A stretch of 64,000 bases of DNA. Origin: Spirochaetota bacterium (GTDB lineage: Bacteria > Spirochaetota > Spirochaetia > Treponematales > Rectinemataceae). The translations under genes and the position numbers were made by a program. The notes below the pieces were generated by a model, which had not been told where the DNA came from, searched no databases, and was given only the letters and a program-made list of their open reading frames with translations. Below are positions 17,728 to 27,028 of the stretch, one piece after another (position 1 is the stretch's first letter; the number at the start of each line of letters is the position of its first letter). The stretch lies in assembly GCA_022711355.1 (NCBI GenBank), contig JAKLFE010000005.1, forward strand, positions 1 to 64,000, given 5' to 3'.

Positions 17728-18192
17728 ATGAAGCTGCGCCGTGCGGCCGGGTTCGGCTGCGTTATCTTCGGCATCCTCAACATCCTCGACCTCGGGAATC
17801 CCGCCATCCCCACGATGGGCCTCCAGGCCATCGTCGTCGGGGCCCTGTTCATCGCCGGCGGGGCCTTCCTCCTCAGGCCCGAGGGCTCGCCCCGGCCCCG
17901 CCTCTCCTCCCTCTTCGCGCGGCGGAAGGGGCTCGGCGAGGGACGGCGCGCGAGCCTCGACCCCCTCCTCCCCGTCCGGGTCCTCCGGCTGGCCGAGCAG
18001 CGCGGCGGCTCCCTCACGGTGAGCGCGGTCGCCATGTCCCTCGAGGTCGGCCTCGACGAGGCCCAGGCCGCCCTCGACGAGCTCGTCCGGAAGGGGGCCG
18101 CCGGGGTCGACATCGACCTGGCCACCGGCATAGCCACCTACCGCTTCCCCGAATTCCTGCCGCGGCCGGGGGAGAGCGGTGCGGGAAGCTGA
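17728..18192 (+). CDS. Small membrane protein with a helix-turn-helix-like tail
   Basis: A 154-residue protein I do not recognise. Two hydrophobic segments lie at about residues 6-24 and 30-50, followed by a proline/arginine-rich stretch. The C-terminal part (about 75-140) has LRLAEQRGGSLTVSAVAMSLEVGLDEA, which resembles the winged-helix repeat seen in small membrane-linked proteins. It overlaps the next gene by 14 bases and is probably co-expressed with it. No function is assigned. Confidence 0.7.
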   Translation: MKLRRAAGFGCVIFGILNILDLGNPAIPTMGLQAIVVGALFIAGGAFLLRPEGSPRPRLSSLFARRKGLGEGRRASLDPLLPVRVLRLAEQRGGSLTVSAVAMSLEVGLDEAQAALDELVRKGAAGVDIDLATGIATYRFPEFLPRPGESGAGS

Positions 18193-19402
18193 GCTCATCG
18201 TCGTCGGGGGCGGGCCGGCCGGCCTCTTCGGGGCCCTGCGGGCGGCCGAGGCCGGCGCGCGGGTCCTCCTCCTCGAGAAGATGCGCAGGCCGGGGACCAA
18301 GCTCCTGGCCAGCGGCTCGGGTCGCTGCAACTTCAGCCACGCGGGCCCCGTCGAGGATTTCCTCGGGCATTACGGCAAGGCCGGCCGCTTCCTCAAGCCG
18401 GCCCTCCTGGGCTTCACCAACGCCGACCTGGCCGCCTTCCTCCAGTCGCGCGGCCTCGCCGTCCTCGAGGAGGAGGGCGGCAAGCTCTTCCCCGCGAGCG
18501 GCAGGGCCGGGGACATCCTCGAGCTCCTCCTGCGGGAGCTGGGCCGGCTCGGGGTCGAGCTCAGGACCGACTGCGCGGTCCGCGGGGCCGCGCTCTCGGG
18601 CGGCCGCTTCGTCGTCGAGGCGGCGGGCGGCCCCTGGGAGGCCCCCGCCCTCCTCCTCGCCACGGGCGGGCTCTCCTACCCGGGCACGGGCTCCTCGGGC
18701 GACGGCTACGCCCTCGCGGCAGCCTTCGGCCACGCGATTGCCCAGACCGCTCCCTGCCTCGCGCCCGTCGCGGTCGAGGGCTGGGCCTTCGCCGCCTGCG
18801 CGGGCATAGCCCTCCGCGGCGCCCCCCTCGAGCTGCGCCGCGGCGAGGGCGGCAAGCTCGCTGCCCGGGGCCGCGGCGACGTCCTGTTCACCCACCGCGG
18901 CCTCTCCGGCCCCGGCATCCTCGACCTCTCGCGCTCGATCCTCCCCGGCGACGAGCTCCGCGTCCGCCTCGCGAGCGGCGAGGGGGATCCCGACGAGCTC
19001 CTCCTCGCCGAGCTCGGGGCCCACGGCAAGCGCGGCCTGAAGTCCTGCGTCCAGGCCCTCGGCCTCCCCGAGCGCCTCGCCCAGGCCCTCCTCGCGGGCC
19101 TGGGGATCGAGCCCTCCACCCCGGCGGCCCTCCTCGGCCGCGAGGCCCGCAAGCGGGTCTCGGCCGCCCTGGCCGGCTTCCCCTTCCGCGTCGCCTCCCT
19201 CGGGGGCTACGGCGAGGCCATGGCCACCCGGGGCGGGGTCGCGCTCGAGGAGGTCGATCCCAAGTCGATGGGCTCGCGGCTCGTCAGCGGCCTGTACTTC
19301 GCCGGGGAGCTCCTCGATATCGACGGGGACACGGGGGGCTACAACATCCAGGCCGCCTGCTCCACGGGCGCCCTCGCGGGGAGCCATGCGGCCGCGCGCT
19401 GA
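18179..19402 (+). CDS. NAD(P)/FAD-dependent oxidoreductase, HI0933/YhiN family
   Basis: A 407-residue flavoprotein. The FAD-binding motif VVGGGPAGLFGALRAAEAG is at the N-terminus, with LASGSGRCNFSHAG next, a hallmark of the YhiN family. The C-terminal motif GLYFAGELLDIDGDTGGYN completes FAD binding. The start is a GTG inside the previous gene. The family is widespread but its reaction is poorly defined; a link to RNA modification has been considered because similar folds act on tRNA. It overlaps the downstream TrmH-type gene by 17 bases. Confidence 0.9.
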   Translation: MREAELIVVGGGPAGLFGALRAAEAGARVLLLEKMRRPGTKLLASGSGRCNFSHAGPVEDFLGHYGKAGRFLKPALLGFTNADLAAFLQSRGLAVLEEEGGKLFPASGRAGDILELLLRELGRLGVELRTDCAVRGAALSGGRFVVEAAGGPWEAPALLLATGGLSYPGTGSSGDGYALAAAFGHAIAQTAPCLAPVAVEGWAFAACAGIALRGAPLELRRGEGGKLAARGRGDVLFTHRGLSGPGILDLSRSILPGDELRVRLASGEGDPDELLLAELGAHGKRGLKSCVQALGLPERLAQALLAGLGIEPSTPAALLGREARKRVSAALAGFPFRVASLGGYGEAMATRGGVALEEVDPKSMGSRLVSGLYFAGELLDIDGDTGGYNIQAACSTGALAGSHAAAR

Positions 19403-20177
19403 GGATCCGGGGCCCGGCCTCCGCGCCGACCGCTCCCGCGAGGCACTCGGCCTCCTCGCCCTCGAGGGCGCCTTCCTCATCGAGCGGGGGCTCCGGGCCG
19501 GGCTCCGCCTCGAGGCCCTCCTCTGCGTCCCCGCCCGCGAGGCCTGGGCGCGGGGCCTGGGCATCCCGGGACTCGAGCCCGAGCTCCTGCCCGAGGCCGA
19601 GCTGGCCGCCGAGGCAGGCTATCCCTTCCATCGCGGGGCCCTCGCCCTCGCCCGCCGCCCCGCCGAGCGGGGAGCCGGGGAGCTCGCGGCGATCCTGGCC
19701 GGCCCTCCGGAGCCCGGGGCCCGGGCCTCGACCATCCTCGTCCTCCCCGAGCTCTCCGACCCGGCCAACCTCGGCTCGGCCTTCCGCAGCGCGGCCGCCC
19801 TCGGCTGCGAGGCCCTCCTCCTGGGGCCGGCGGGCCCCGACCCCCTCTGCCGCCGGGCCCTCCGGGCCTCGATGGGCGCCAGCCTCTCCCTGCCCTGGGC
19901 CCGCCTCCCCGGGCCCGAGGGGCTCCGCCCCTTCTCCGAAGCCGGCTACGAGGCGGCGGCCTGCGTCCTCGACCCCGGGGCGGCGGACCTGCGCAGCTTC
20001 CGCAGGCCGCCCCGCCTCGCCCTGGTCCTCGGCAACGAGGCCTTCGGCCTCTCCCCTCCCTGGCGCGCGGCCTGCCCCCTCTCCCTGACCCTCCCCATGC
20101 GCGGGGGAGCCGATTCGCTCAACCTGGCGGCGGCGGCGGCCGTCTTCCTCTACGCCCTCGCGGCCGCCTCGCCCTAG
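19386..20177 (+). CDS. TrmH/SpoU family RNA 2'-O-methyltransferase
   Basis: A 263-residue methyltransferase of the knotted SPOUT class, using SAM to methylate ribose 2'-OH in rRNA or tRNA. The three family motifs are visible: NLGSAFRSA near residue 122, LVLGNEAFGLS near 215, and LPMRGGADSLNLAAAAAVF near 238. An N-terminal part of about 100 residues probably recognises RNA. It ends the three-gene overlapping run that starts at 17728. The target nucleotide cannot be stated. Confidence 0.88.
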   Translation: MRPRAEDPGPGLRADRSREALGLLALEGAFLIERGLRAGLRLEALLCVPAREAWARGLGIPGLEPELLPEAELAAEAGYPFHRGALALARRPAERGAGELAAILAGPPEPGARASTILVLPELSDPANLGSAFRSAAALGCEALLLGPAGPDPLCRRALRASMGASLSLPWARLPGPEGLRPFSEAGYEAAACVLDPGAADLRSFRRPPRLALVLGNEAFGLSPPWRAACPLSLTLPMRGGADSLNLAAAAAVFLYALAAASP

Positions 20178-20196
20178 CGGTAATCGCCTTTTCACC

Positions 20197-20225
20197 TTGT
20201 GAAGGGCGCCTCGGCACGCTACACT
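20197..20225 (+). promoter_or_regulatory. Probable promoter of the cyclase operon
   Basis: TTGTGA (20197-20202) and TACACT (20220-20225) are 17 bases apart and end 10 bases before the cyclase ATG. A small inverted repeat, TTCAC-CTT-GTGAA at 20191-20203, overlaps the -35 box and could be a regulator site. Confidence 0.5.
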
Positions 20226-20235
20226 TCCAGGCAAC

Positions 20236-21924
20236 ATGGACCCGCTCAAGTCGGTGCTCGGGCCCCGCGTGGCCGGAACGCGCGTCGTCCCGATGGTGAC
20301 GAAGATCGTCGCGCTCTTTACCGTCTTCCTCCTCGCCTCGAACTTCGCGACGAACTACATCAACCTAATCCTGAACCGCGGCGAGCTCCTCCGCCTCGCC
20401 AACCGCCTCCTGGTCAAGGACCTGACGGAGATCTACAGCTTCTCCGCCAACCAGTACGAGATCTACCAGTTCCAGGGCGACCTCGACGCGGCGGTGCGGA
20501 CGATGGAGGAGAGCGCGGCCAAGCCCCTGACGGGCCTGTACTCGGCCGCCTTCGCCCTCAAGCGCGACGGGAGCTTCCTCTTCTGGGCCTCGAAGCAGCC
20601 AAAGCCCGCGGCCTTCGACGATCCCGCCGCCCTCGAGCAGCTCTCCTCCCCCGAGGAGAGGCCGGAGGGCAAGCTCGCCTTCTCCCTCGGCGGCTCCAGC
20701 TACTTCGGGGTCTACAAGTACAACGCCAAGTGGGACGCCTTCCTCGTCCGGGCCGAGGAGATCACCGAGTTCAACGCGGACACGAACGCGATCTTCGCGC
20801 GGGTATCCGGCATCATCCTCGCCATGACCCTGCTCTGCCTCGCCGTGGGGACCCTCCTCGTCCGGCGCATCCTGCGCTTCGTCGGCCGCATAACGCAGCG
20901 CATCATGGAGATGCAGGCGGACCAGCGCCTCGAGATCGTGGACCTCGAGGGGGCGCCCAACGACGACGTGACCTACCTCGGCGCCTCGCTCAACTCCCTC
21001 TCCTCGTCGATCGACAACCTCATGACGATCTTCCGCAGGTTCGTCACCCAGGACATCGCGCAGCGCGCCTACCGCGAGCGCTCGGTCAAGCTCGAGGGCA
21101 CGACCCGGGAGCTGACGATCCTGTTCTCCGACATCAAGGGCTTCACCTTCATGACGGAGACCCTCGGCAACGACATCATCGACGTGCTCAACCTCCACTA
21201 CCAGCGCGCCATCGGCCGCATCCACGAGCAGCGCGGCATCGTCGGCTCCATCATCGGCGACGCCCTCCTCGCGGTCTTCGGCACCATGGACGGTAGCGGC
21301 AACAAGTCCCTCGACTCGCTCAACGCCGCCTACCTCATCCAGGACGTGGCCGCCGAGCTCCGCCGGGACATAGCCGCCAAGCGCGAGGAGGTCGTGCGGC
21401 GACGCGGCGCCCTGAGCGACGCCGAGGACCGCGTGTACCGCGCCGTCCTGCTCGAGGTCGGGGTCGGCATCGACGGAGGCGACGTCTTCTACGGCAACAT
21501 CGGCTCCTACGAGCGCATGGCCAACACGGTCATCGGCGACAACGTCAACTCGGCGAGCCGCCTCGAGGGGCTGACGCGCATCTACCGCGTGCCCGTGATC
21601 TGCTCCGAGTTCGTCGTGCGGGACGTAGGGGCCGCGGGCGTCGCCTACCGCTTCGTCGAGATCGACAAGGTCCAGGTCAAGGGCAAGACCGAGGGCAAGC
21701 GCGTCTTCTGGCCCGTCAGGACCGAGCTCCTCGACGACGCTCTCGAGGCCGAGCTCCGCGCCTTCTCCTCGGGGCTCGAGGCCTACTACGCCGGGGACTG
21801 GCCGCGCGCGCAGGCGGCCTGGGAGGGCGTCACCCTGCCCCTCGCGGAGGTCTTCCGCGGACGCATCTCGGGCGGCTCCGCTCCCGAGGACTGGAACGGC
21901 ATATGGGCGATGACAACGAAATAA
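20236..21924 (+). CDS. Membrane-bound class III nucleotide cyclase
   Basis: A 562-residue protein with a membrane segment near residues 15-38, an extracytoplasmic sensory region, a second membrane segment near 190-215 followed by a HAMP-like linker, then a class III cyclase domain from about 290. The metal aspartates are present (FSDIKGF and IGDALLAVFG), as are the transition-state asparagine and arginine in VNSASRLEG. The usual purine-specifying lysine before IGD is replaced by serine (GSIIGD), so the product (cAMP, cGMP or other) is uncertain. It overlaps the next gene by 22 bases. Confidence 0.88.
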   Translation: MDPLKSVLGPRVAGTRVVPMVTKIVALFTVFLLASNFATNYINLILNRGELLRLANRLLVKDLTEIYSFSANQYEIYQFQGDLDAAVRTMEESAAKPLTGLYSAAFALKRDGSFLFWASKQPKPAAFDDPAALEQLSSPEERPEGKLAFSLGGSSYFGVYKYNAKWDAFLVRAEEITEFNADTNAIFARVSGIILAMTLLCLAVGTLLVRRILRFVGRITQRIMEMQADQRLEIVDLEGAPNDDVTYLGASLNSLSSSIDNLMTIFRRFVTQDIAQRAYRERSVKLEGTTRELTILFSDIKGFTFMTETLGNDIIDVLNLHYQRAIGRIHEQRGIVGSIIGDALLAVFGTMDGSGNKSLDSLNAAYLIQDVAAELRRDIAAKREEVVRRRGALSDAEDRVYRAVLLEVGVGIDGGDVFYGNIGSYERMANTVIGDNVNSASRLEGLTRIYRVPVICSEFVVRDVGAAGVAYRFVEIDKVQVKGKTEGKRVFWPVRTELLDDALEAELRAFSSGLEAYYAGDWPRAQAAWEGVTLPLAEVFRGRISGGSAPEDWNGIWAMTTK

Positions 21925-23315
21925 GGCAGCTCATCAGGCGCGAGTCGGAGAGCTTCCTCGCGAAGGCCCTCAAGGAGGCCGAGGGCACGGGCCACTCCTA
22001 CGACTTCGAGCGGGAATTCGCCAAGACGGCCAAGAACCGCTCCTTCGTGGTAGTGGCGGCCACCCTCGCCACGATCGCCGCCCTCGGGGCGGCGGCCCTC
22101 GGCGTCACGCGCATCATCGAGGGCCGGGCCGCGGCGGCGCCGGTCGACGTCGCAGCCTTCGAGGCCCTCAACCTGCGCGACCTTCTCGACACGGCCAAGC
22201 GCAACGAGTCGGAGATGGAGCAGGCGAGGCTCGAGCTGAACCGCCTCGACTACGACCTCAGGGCCGGGATCGAGTCGATCGACCGGGACTACCAGGCCGC
22301 GGTCCAGTCGATCGCGGCCCGGGACTACCAGGCCGGCGAGGAGGCGAGGCGCCTCAAGGAGGCCGCCGCCGCCGCCGCCCGCGAGAAGCAGGCCCTGCGC
22401 TCATCCTACTCGCCGCGCATCAAGGCCAAGCAGGCCCAGATCGACGAGATCCAGGGGCGCATGGACCAGTACGACCAAAGGCTCACCGACCAGGCCCGCA
22501 GGCAGCAGGAGCTCCTGGACAACGAGCGCCGCGTCTTCGAGGTGGACAAGAAGCGGCAGGCGGCCTTCTACGAGGCCCGCATAGCCGAGCTCAAGGCGGC
22601 CCGCGCCAAGGACGTCGCCGCCCTGCAAAGGCAGCGCGACTCCCTCGCCGACTCCCTGACGGCCCGCTACAACCCGAAGTTCGAGGACGAGCGCTCGGCC
22701 GCCCTCCTCGCGGGCTGGAAGGAGCCCGAGGCCCCGGGCCCCCAGCTCGCCCTCCCGCCCTACCTCGCGCAGGCGGGGCTCGCCGAGCCCGGCCTGGGCG
22801 AGCGGCTCGAGCGCTCCTTCCAGGACTACCTCTACCTCTCCTCGAAGCTCCGCTCCGTGCCCTACCTCAACTCGGTGCCGCCCGCGCTCTCGCGCATGGA
22901 GGCCGAGGCCAGGGGGGCCGTGGCCCTCTACAGCCAGGCCCTCGCCGCGGCCGGCGAGGGCCTCAGGGAGCGCGACGAGCGCATCGCCGAGCTCGCCGCG
23001 CGCGCCGAGGCCGCCGAGAAGGCCCTGGCCTCCTACGGCTGGGCCGTAGGCGAGTACCTCCGCGAGAACCGCGAGGGCGGCTACCTCCTGGATCCCCGCG
23101 ATCCCGAGGACCTCTCCCTCGCCCTCGGCCCCGGCCTGCCGGCCCCGGAGGGCTCGGCCGGCTACGTCGTCAGGGGCGACAAGGCCATAGCGAGGATCTC
23201 GTTCTTCACGAGGGGCGGCGAGACCAGGGCCCGGGTCACCGAGCTCGTGGCCGGCGAAGCCCTCAGGCCCTTCGACGTCATCCTCGTCGAGGCCCAGCCA
23301 GGAGCGGCGAAATGA
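21903..23315 (+). CDS. Single-pass membrane protein with long coiled coil
   Basis: A 470-residue protein I do not recognise. A charged cytoplasmic N-terminus of about 40 residues is followed by one hydrophobic segment (about 43-65) and a long alanine/glutamate/arginine-rich coiled coil from about 95 to 265, broken by a proline-rich part (PEAPGPQLALPPY). A short globular end follows. The gene starts inside the cyclase gene, so the two are probably coupled, and the protein may scaffold or modulate the cyclase at the membrane; this is inferred from position alone. Confidence 0.75.
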   Translation: MGDDNEIRQLIRRESESFLAKALKEAEGTGHSYDFEREFAKTAKNRSFVVVAATLATIAALGAAALGVTRIIEGRAAAAPVDVAAFEALNLRDLLDTAKRNESEMEQARLELNRLDYDLRAGIESIDRDYQAAVQSIAARDYQAGEEARRLKEAAAAAAREKQALRSSYSPRIKAKQAQIDEIQGRMDQYDQRLTDQARRQQELLDNERRVFEVDKKRQAAFYEARIAELKAARAKDVAALQRQRDSLADSLTARYNPKFEDERSAALLAGWKEPEAPGPQLALPPYLAQAGLAEPGLGERLERSFQDYLYLSSKLRSVPYLNSVPPALSRMEAEARGAVALYSQALAAAGEGLRERDERIAELAARAEAAEKALASYGWAVGEYLRENREGGYLLDPRDPEDLSLALGPGLPAPEGSAGYVVRGDKAIARISFFTRGGETRARVTELVAGEALRPFDVILVEAQPGAAK

Positions 23316-23329
23316 AGGGAGCTCTTCCG

Positions 23330-24154
23330 ATGAAACGCTTCGCGCTTGCGGCAGCCATGGCCGCCGCGGCCCTCGCCGCGGCCGCCTACGACCTCTCGGG
23401 CAGCATCTTCACCGCCCAAGGGGAGCGAGCCGAGGAGGGCAGGACCTTCGCCGTCCTCGCCGACGGCTCGGGCGGGGAGCTCCTCTTCTTCGCCGAGGCC
23501 GAGCCCGACCCCGCCAGGATGAAGGCCCTCGAAGCCCTCTACGAGTCCGCGCGCTCCTGGCCCGGCTTCGCGGCGGCCTCCGTCCGCGCGGTGAACTACC
23601 CGGATCGCCTCCAGATCGTCCTCATCCCCGAGCGCTTCGAGGTCGAGGGAACGGATCTCGTCCAGGCGGTGCCGAGCGGGATACAGCTATTCCGCGGGGC
23701 GGCGACCGAGTACGACTTCAAGGTCAAGTCCGGCCAGAGCGTGCTCCGCGTCCGCGGCGCCTACACCGGTTGGGACGAGCTCTCGGCCGCGGCCCTCGCC
23801 GCCTACCGCGACCCCGCCGCCTTCATCCAGGCCCGCGATCCCCTCTACGTCCTCAAGCGCTTCGCCGAGCTCGAGGCCAAGGTCGCCGCCCTCGAGGGCA
23901 TCCTCCTCGGCCCGGCCGGGGCCGAGGGCGCTCCCGCCGGGGACGGCGCCTCCCGGATCGAGCGGAGCCTCCTCGCGGCCCTCAACGGCGGCGTTCCCAT
24001 CGCCGAGGCCTCCGTCGCCAAGCTCGTCGAGCTCAAGCGCTCCGAGCCCTCCCTGAGCCAGAAGTCGGCCGCCCTGGCCCTGAAGGCCGCGGGGGTGAAG
24101 ATGAGCGCCAAGGAGATCTCCGCGGTCTACCTCGTCAAGTTCGGAGAGTACTGA
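23330..24154 (+). CDS. Exported protein of unknown function
   Basis: A 274-residue protein with a cleavable-looking signal peptide (MKRFALAAAMAAAALAAAA). An ATG at 23312 overlaps the previous stop, but GAAGGGAG at 23313-23320 is well placed for the start at 23330, which begins the signal directly. The mature part has no motif I can name; it is rich in alanine and charged residues and ends with about 50 helical residues. It is the third gene of the cyclase operon, so it may be an envelope partner. Confidence 0.75.
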   Translation: MKRFALAAAMAAAALAAAAYDLSGSIFTAQGERAEEGRTFAVLADGSGGELLFFAEAEPDPARMKALEALYESARSWPGFAAASVRAVNYPDRLQIVLIPERFEVEGTDLVQAVPSGIQLFRGAATEYDFKVKSGQSVLRVRGAYTGWDELSAAALAAYRDPAAFIQARDPLYVLKRFAELEAKVAALEGILLGPAGAEGAPAGDGASRIERSLLAALNGGVPIAEASVAKLVELKRSEPSLSQKSAALALKAAGVKMSAKEISAVYLVKFGEY

Positions 24155-24223
24155 GGCCGGGGCCTTAGAATCGCCTAACGCGGACAGGGATCGCCGCGCG
24201 CTTCGGGAACGGCCACGCCCCGC

Positions 24224-25798
24224 TCAGTCCGGGTGCTCGACGGAGTGCGGGGCGTGCCCCGCGAGAAGGCGCAGCTTCTCCTTCGCCTCTCCCGCGTCCT
24301 TCGCGGCGACGAGGACCTCGACGAGGTCCCCCGGCCTGATCTCCATATCGGGCCGGGCTATGCGCTCCTCCTCCCCGCTGACGACGCCCACCAGGACGCA
24401 GCCCTCGGGCATCGCCGCCTGGGCGTCCTCGCAGAGATCCAGGACCGATCCCTCGAGGACCGGCACGTGGAGCACAACTGCCTCCCCGCGCTCGACGGGC
24501 GCGTAGCCAGCGGGAGCCAGGAGCGCGAGGAGGGAGTCGTAGATCGGCTCCGAGCCTAGAAGGCTCGCGACGAGGGAGGCGGCCACCGCCGCTAATATGA
24601 AGGCGGGGAAATGCCCGAAGCTGCCGGCCATCTCGGTGACGAGTATCGCCCCGGTGATCGGGGCGCGGACGACGGCAGTGAAGAAGCCGACCATCCCGAG
24701 GAGGACGAAGTTGGGAAGGTAGAGCTCCGCGAGGCCGCATGCGGAGCATAGGCCGCTGGCGAAACCGCCAGCCAGCGCGCCGAGGGCGAGCATGGGGAGG
24801 AATATCCCCCCGGGGCTCCCCGATCCGTAGGACACGAGGGTGAACAGGAGCTTGCCGACCGCGAGGGCGGCGAGGGCGGACAAGGCTAGGCCGCCCCCCG
24901 CAACCGCCTCGACGAGGGCGTGCCCTCCGCCCGCGATCCGCGGCGCGAGGAGGGCGACGATGCCCCCGGCGACGAAGACGGCGAGGATCCGCGCTCCCTC
25001 GCGGGGCAGGAGCCGCCTCAAGGCCGACTGGGTCCCGAGAAGGGCCGCGTTGAAGCCCGCCCCGAGGAGGCCGCAGGCCGCTCCGAGGGCGAGGACGAGG
25101 GGATAGAGCCGCAAAGGCAGGGTCGCGGCCAGGCTGAAGCCGAAGACGCTTCCGTCTCCGAGGAGGAGGCGGGAGACCCCGTCGGCGGCGAGGGCGGCGA
25201 GCATCGAGCAGCCGAGCATCACGGGAGAGAAGCAGCGATGCAGCTCCTCGAGGCAGAAGAGGACCCCGGCCAGGGGGGCGTTGAAGGCCGCTGCGATACC
25301 CGCCGCCGCCCCGGCGGTCAGGAGGTAGCGCCGCGTCTCCGGGCGTCCCGAGAGCTCGGCCAGGGCCGCGCCGGCGAGGGAGCCGAGCTGTATGGAAGGA
25401 CCTTCGCGCCCGAGGGAGAGCCCAGCCCCGAGAGCGAGGGATCCCCCCGCGAATTTGAGGGGGAGCTCCTTCCGCCAATCGGAACGGAGCTTGCGGGCGA
25501 GCTCGGCCTTGACCTGGGGTATGCCCGATCCCTTGATGAGGGGGGCCTTCCGGACCATGAGGGCCGTGGCCGAGCCGGCCAGGGCGCAGGCGCCGAGCCA
25601 GGCGAGGACCCGCGGCCAGCCGGCGCCCGAGCCGAGGGAGAAGCTCGCGGCGCGAAGGGCCTCGAGGGCCGCCGCGAGGGCGCGGTAGGCGACCGCCACG
25701 AGGCCGGCGACCAGGCCGGTGGCGAGGCCGAGGCCGTAGATCCAGGCCCTCCTCGCCCGGCGGGAGCCCAGGGCGCTTTCGATGCTGCCGATAGTCAT
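24224..25798 (-). CDS. ClC family chloride channel/antiporter with RCK_C domain
   Basis: A 524-residue membrane protein. ClC selectivity-filter motifs are GSGIPQV, GREGPSIQ and GGIFLPMLALG; helix N-like hydrophobic segments follow. About 70 C-terminal residues (EGCVLVGVVSGEEERIARP and RPGDLVEVLV) form a TrkA_C/RCK_C-like domain that may bind a ligand. The glutamate in GREGP is the proton-gating residue of exchangers, suggesting a Cl/H antiporter. The frame is open far upstream, but family similarity begins at this ATG. The gene is tail-to-tail with the cyclase operon. Confidence 0.88.
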   Translation of the reverse strand: MTIGSIESALGSRRARRAWIYGLGLATGLVAGLVAVAYRALAAALEALRAASFSLGSGAGWPRVLAWLGACALAGSATALMVRKAPLIKGSGIPQVKAELARKLRSDWRKELPLKFAGGSLALGAGLSLGREGPSIQLGSLAGAALAELSGRPETRRYLLTAGAAAGIAAAFNAPLAGVLFCLEELHRCFSPVMLGCSMLAALAADGVSRLLLGDGSVFGFSLAATLPLRLYPLVLALGAACGLLGAGFNAALLGTQSALRRLLPREGARILAVFVAGGIVALLAPRIAGGGHALVEAVAGGGLALSALAALAVGKLLFTLVSYGSGSPGGIFLPMLALGALAGGFASGLCSACGLAELYLPNFVLLGMVGFFTAVVRAPITGAILVTEMAGSFGHFPAFILAAVAASLVASLLGSEPIYDSLLALLAPAGYAPVERGEAVVLHVPVLEGSVLDLCEDAQAAMPEGCVLVGVVSGEEERIARPDMEIRPGDLVEVLVAAKDAGEAKEKLRLLAGHAPHSVEHPD

Positions 25799-25846
25799 GG
25801 CGCCATAGTAGCGGCTCGGCCCGGCCCCGCTCAAGATAGCGCCGGG

Positions 25847-25881
25847 AAAAAGCGCCGCCGCCCCTCGTCGGGACGGCGGCG
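25847..25881 (-). terminator. Rho-independent terminator of the pot operon
   Basis: On the minus strand a GC-rich stem (8-base outer arms at 25853-25860 and 25874-25881, with further inner pairs) is followed by a run of five T. It lies 25 bases after the potD stop codon. Confidence 0.75.
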
Positions 25882-25905
25882 CGGCGCGCGGGACGGGAGG
25901 GGAGC

Positions 25906-26967
25906 TTACTTGCCCACCCTGATCTCCTGCCAGATGGCGTTGTACTTCTCGAGGTCGGCGCCGAGGTCCTTCTTCAGCTCGCAGGGCGCGAGGTCCTCGG
26001 CCTTGTACCACTGGGGCCCCTTCTTGAGCGGGCGGGCGGGCACGTTGCAGGTGGCGGGGAAGCCGAAGGCGTCGCAGAACTCCGCGTAGATCTCCGGCCG
26101 GTGGATGAAGTCCATGAATTTCAGGGCGAGCTCCTTGTTCTTCGAGCCCTTGAGGATCACCATCGAGTCGATGTACAGGGGCCCTCCCTCCTTGGGTATG
26201 AAGAAGTCCACCTCGGAGCGCCGCGCCTCCTCGTACTCGGCGAAGATCGACTCGGCGTAGCCCTGGGCCACCCAGAACTCCCCGGCGGCGAAGCCCTTGG
26301 CGAAGGCCTCGGCGTCGAACTTGAGGAGGTTCGGCTTCCAGGACTCGTTGACGAGCTTGCCCGCCGCGGCGAGATCCCCCGCGTCGACGCTGTTCACCGA
26401 CTTGCCCAGGGCTGCCAGGGCGTCGCCCATGACCTCGCGCATGTCGTCGAGCATAGTCATCTTGCCCGCGAGATCCTTGCGCCGGAAGATGGACCAGCTG
26501 GGCTCGTAGCCCTTGACCTTGGTCTTGTTGACCGCCACCCCCGCGGCGCCCATGTAGTAGGGCAGCGCGTACTTCATGCCGGGGTCGTACTCCTCGGCGC
26601 GGGCGAGGACGGCCGGGTCCACGTTCTTCAGGTTCATCAGCTTGGACTTGTCGATCTCGGCGAGCATGCCCTCCTTGATCATGATGGAGACGTAGTCCGC
26701 GGAGGGGAAGACGATATCGTAGTCGGAGCCGCCCGCCTTGAGCTTGGCGAACATCTCTTCGTTCGAGGCGAAGGAGTCGTAGACGAGCTCGACCCCGTAT
26801 TCCTTCTTGAACTTCTCGATCACCGAGTCCGGCGTGTAGTAGGTCCAGTTGAAGATGTACAGCTTCTTCTGGGCGGCGGCCTCGCCGCTTTTCCTGGCGC
26901 ATCCGCCTATGCAGAGCGCGATGGCGCAGGCCGCGAACAGGGCCGCGCCGCGGAGTCGACTTTTCAT
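25906..26967 (-). CDS. potD: Polyamine ABC transporter substrate-binding lipoprotein PotD-like
   Basis: A 353-residue lipoprotein of the spermidine/putrescine binding family. The signal ends in a lipobox (ALCIGGC), and the mature part begins with LYIFNWTYYTPDSVIEKF, characteristic of PotD. GGGAGGA precedes the ATG at 26967; an earlier in-frame start is less likely because it would bury the signal. It is the last gene of a potABCD operon and delivers polyamine to the permease. Spermidine versus putrescine preference is not clear. Confidence 0.92.
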   Translation of the reverse strand: MKSRLRGAALFAACAIALCIGGCARKSGEAAAQKKLYIFNWTYYTPDSVIEKFKKEYGVELVYDSFASNEEMFAKLKAGGSDYDIVFPSADYVSIMIKEGMLAEIDKSKLMNLKNVDPAVLARAEEYDPGMKYALPYYMGAAGVAVNKTKVKGYEPSWSIFRRKDLAGKMTMLDDMREVMGDALAALGKSVNSVDAGDLAAAGKLVNESWKPNLLKFDAEAFAKGFAAGEFWVAQGYAESIFAEYEEARRSEVDFFIPKEGGPLYIDSMVILKGSKNKELALKFMDFIHRPEIYAEFCDAFGFPATCNVPARPLKKGPQWYKAEDLAPCELKKDLGADLEKYNAIWQEIRVGK

Positions 26968-27028
26968 GTCGTCCTCCCTCTCATCCAGTGGAATGCGGCG
27001 ACCCAGGGCCGCCGCGCGCGACATCGCC

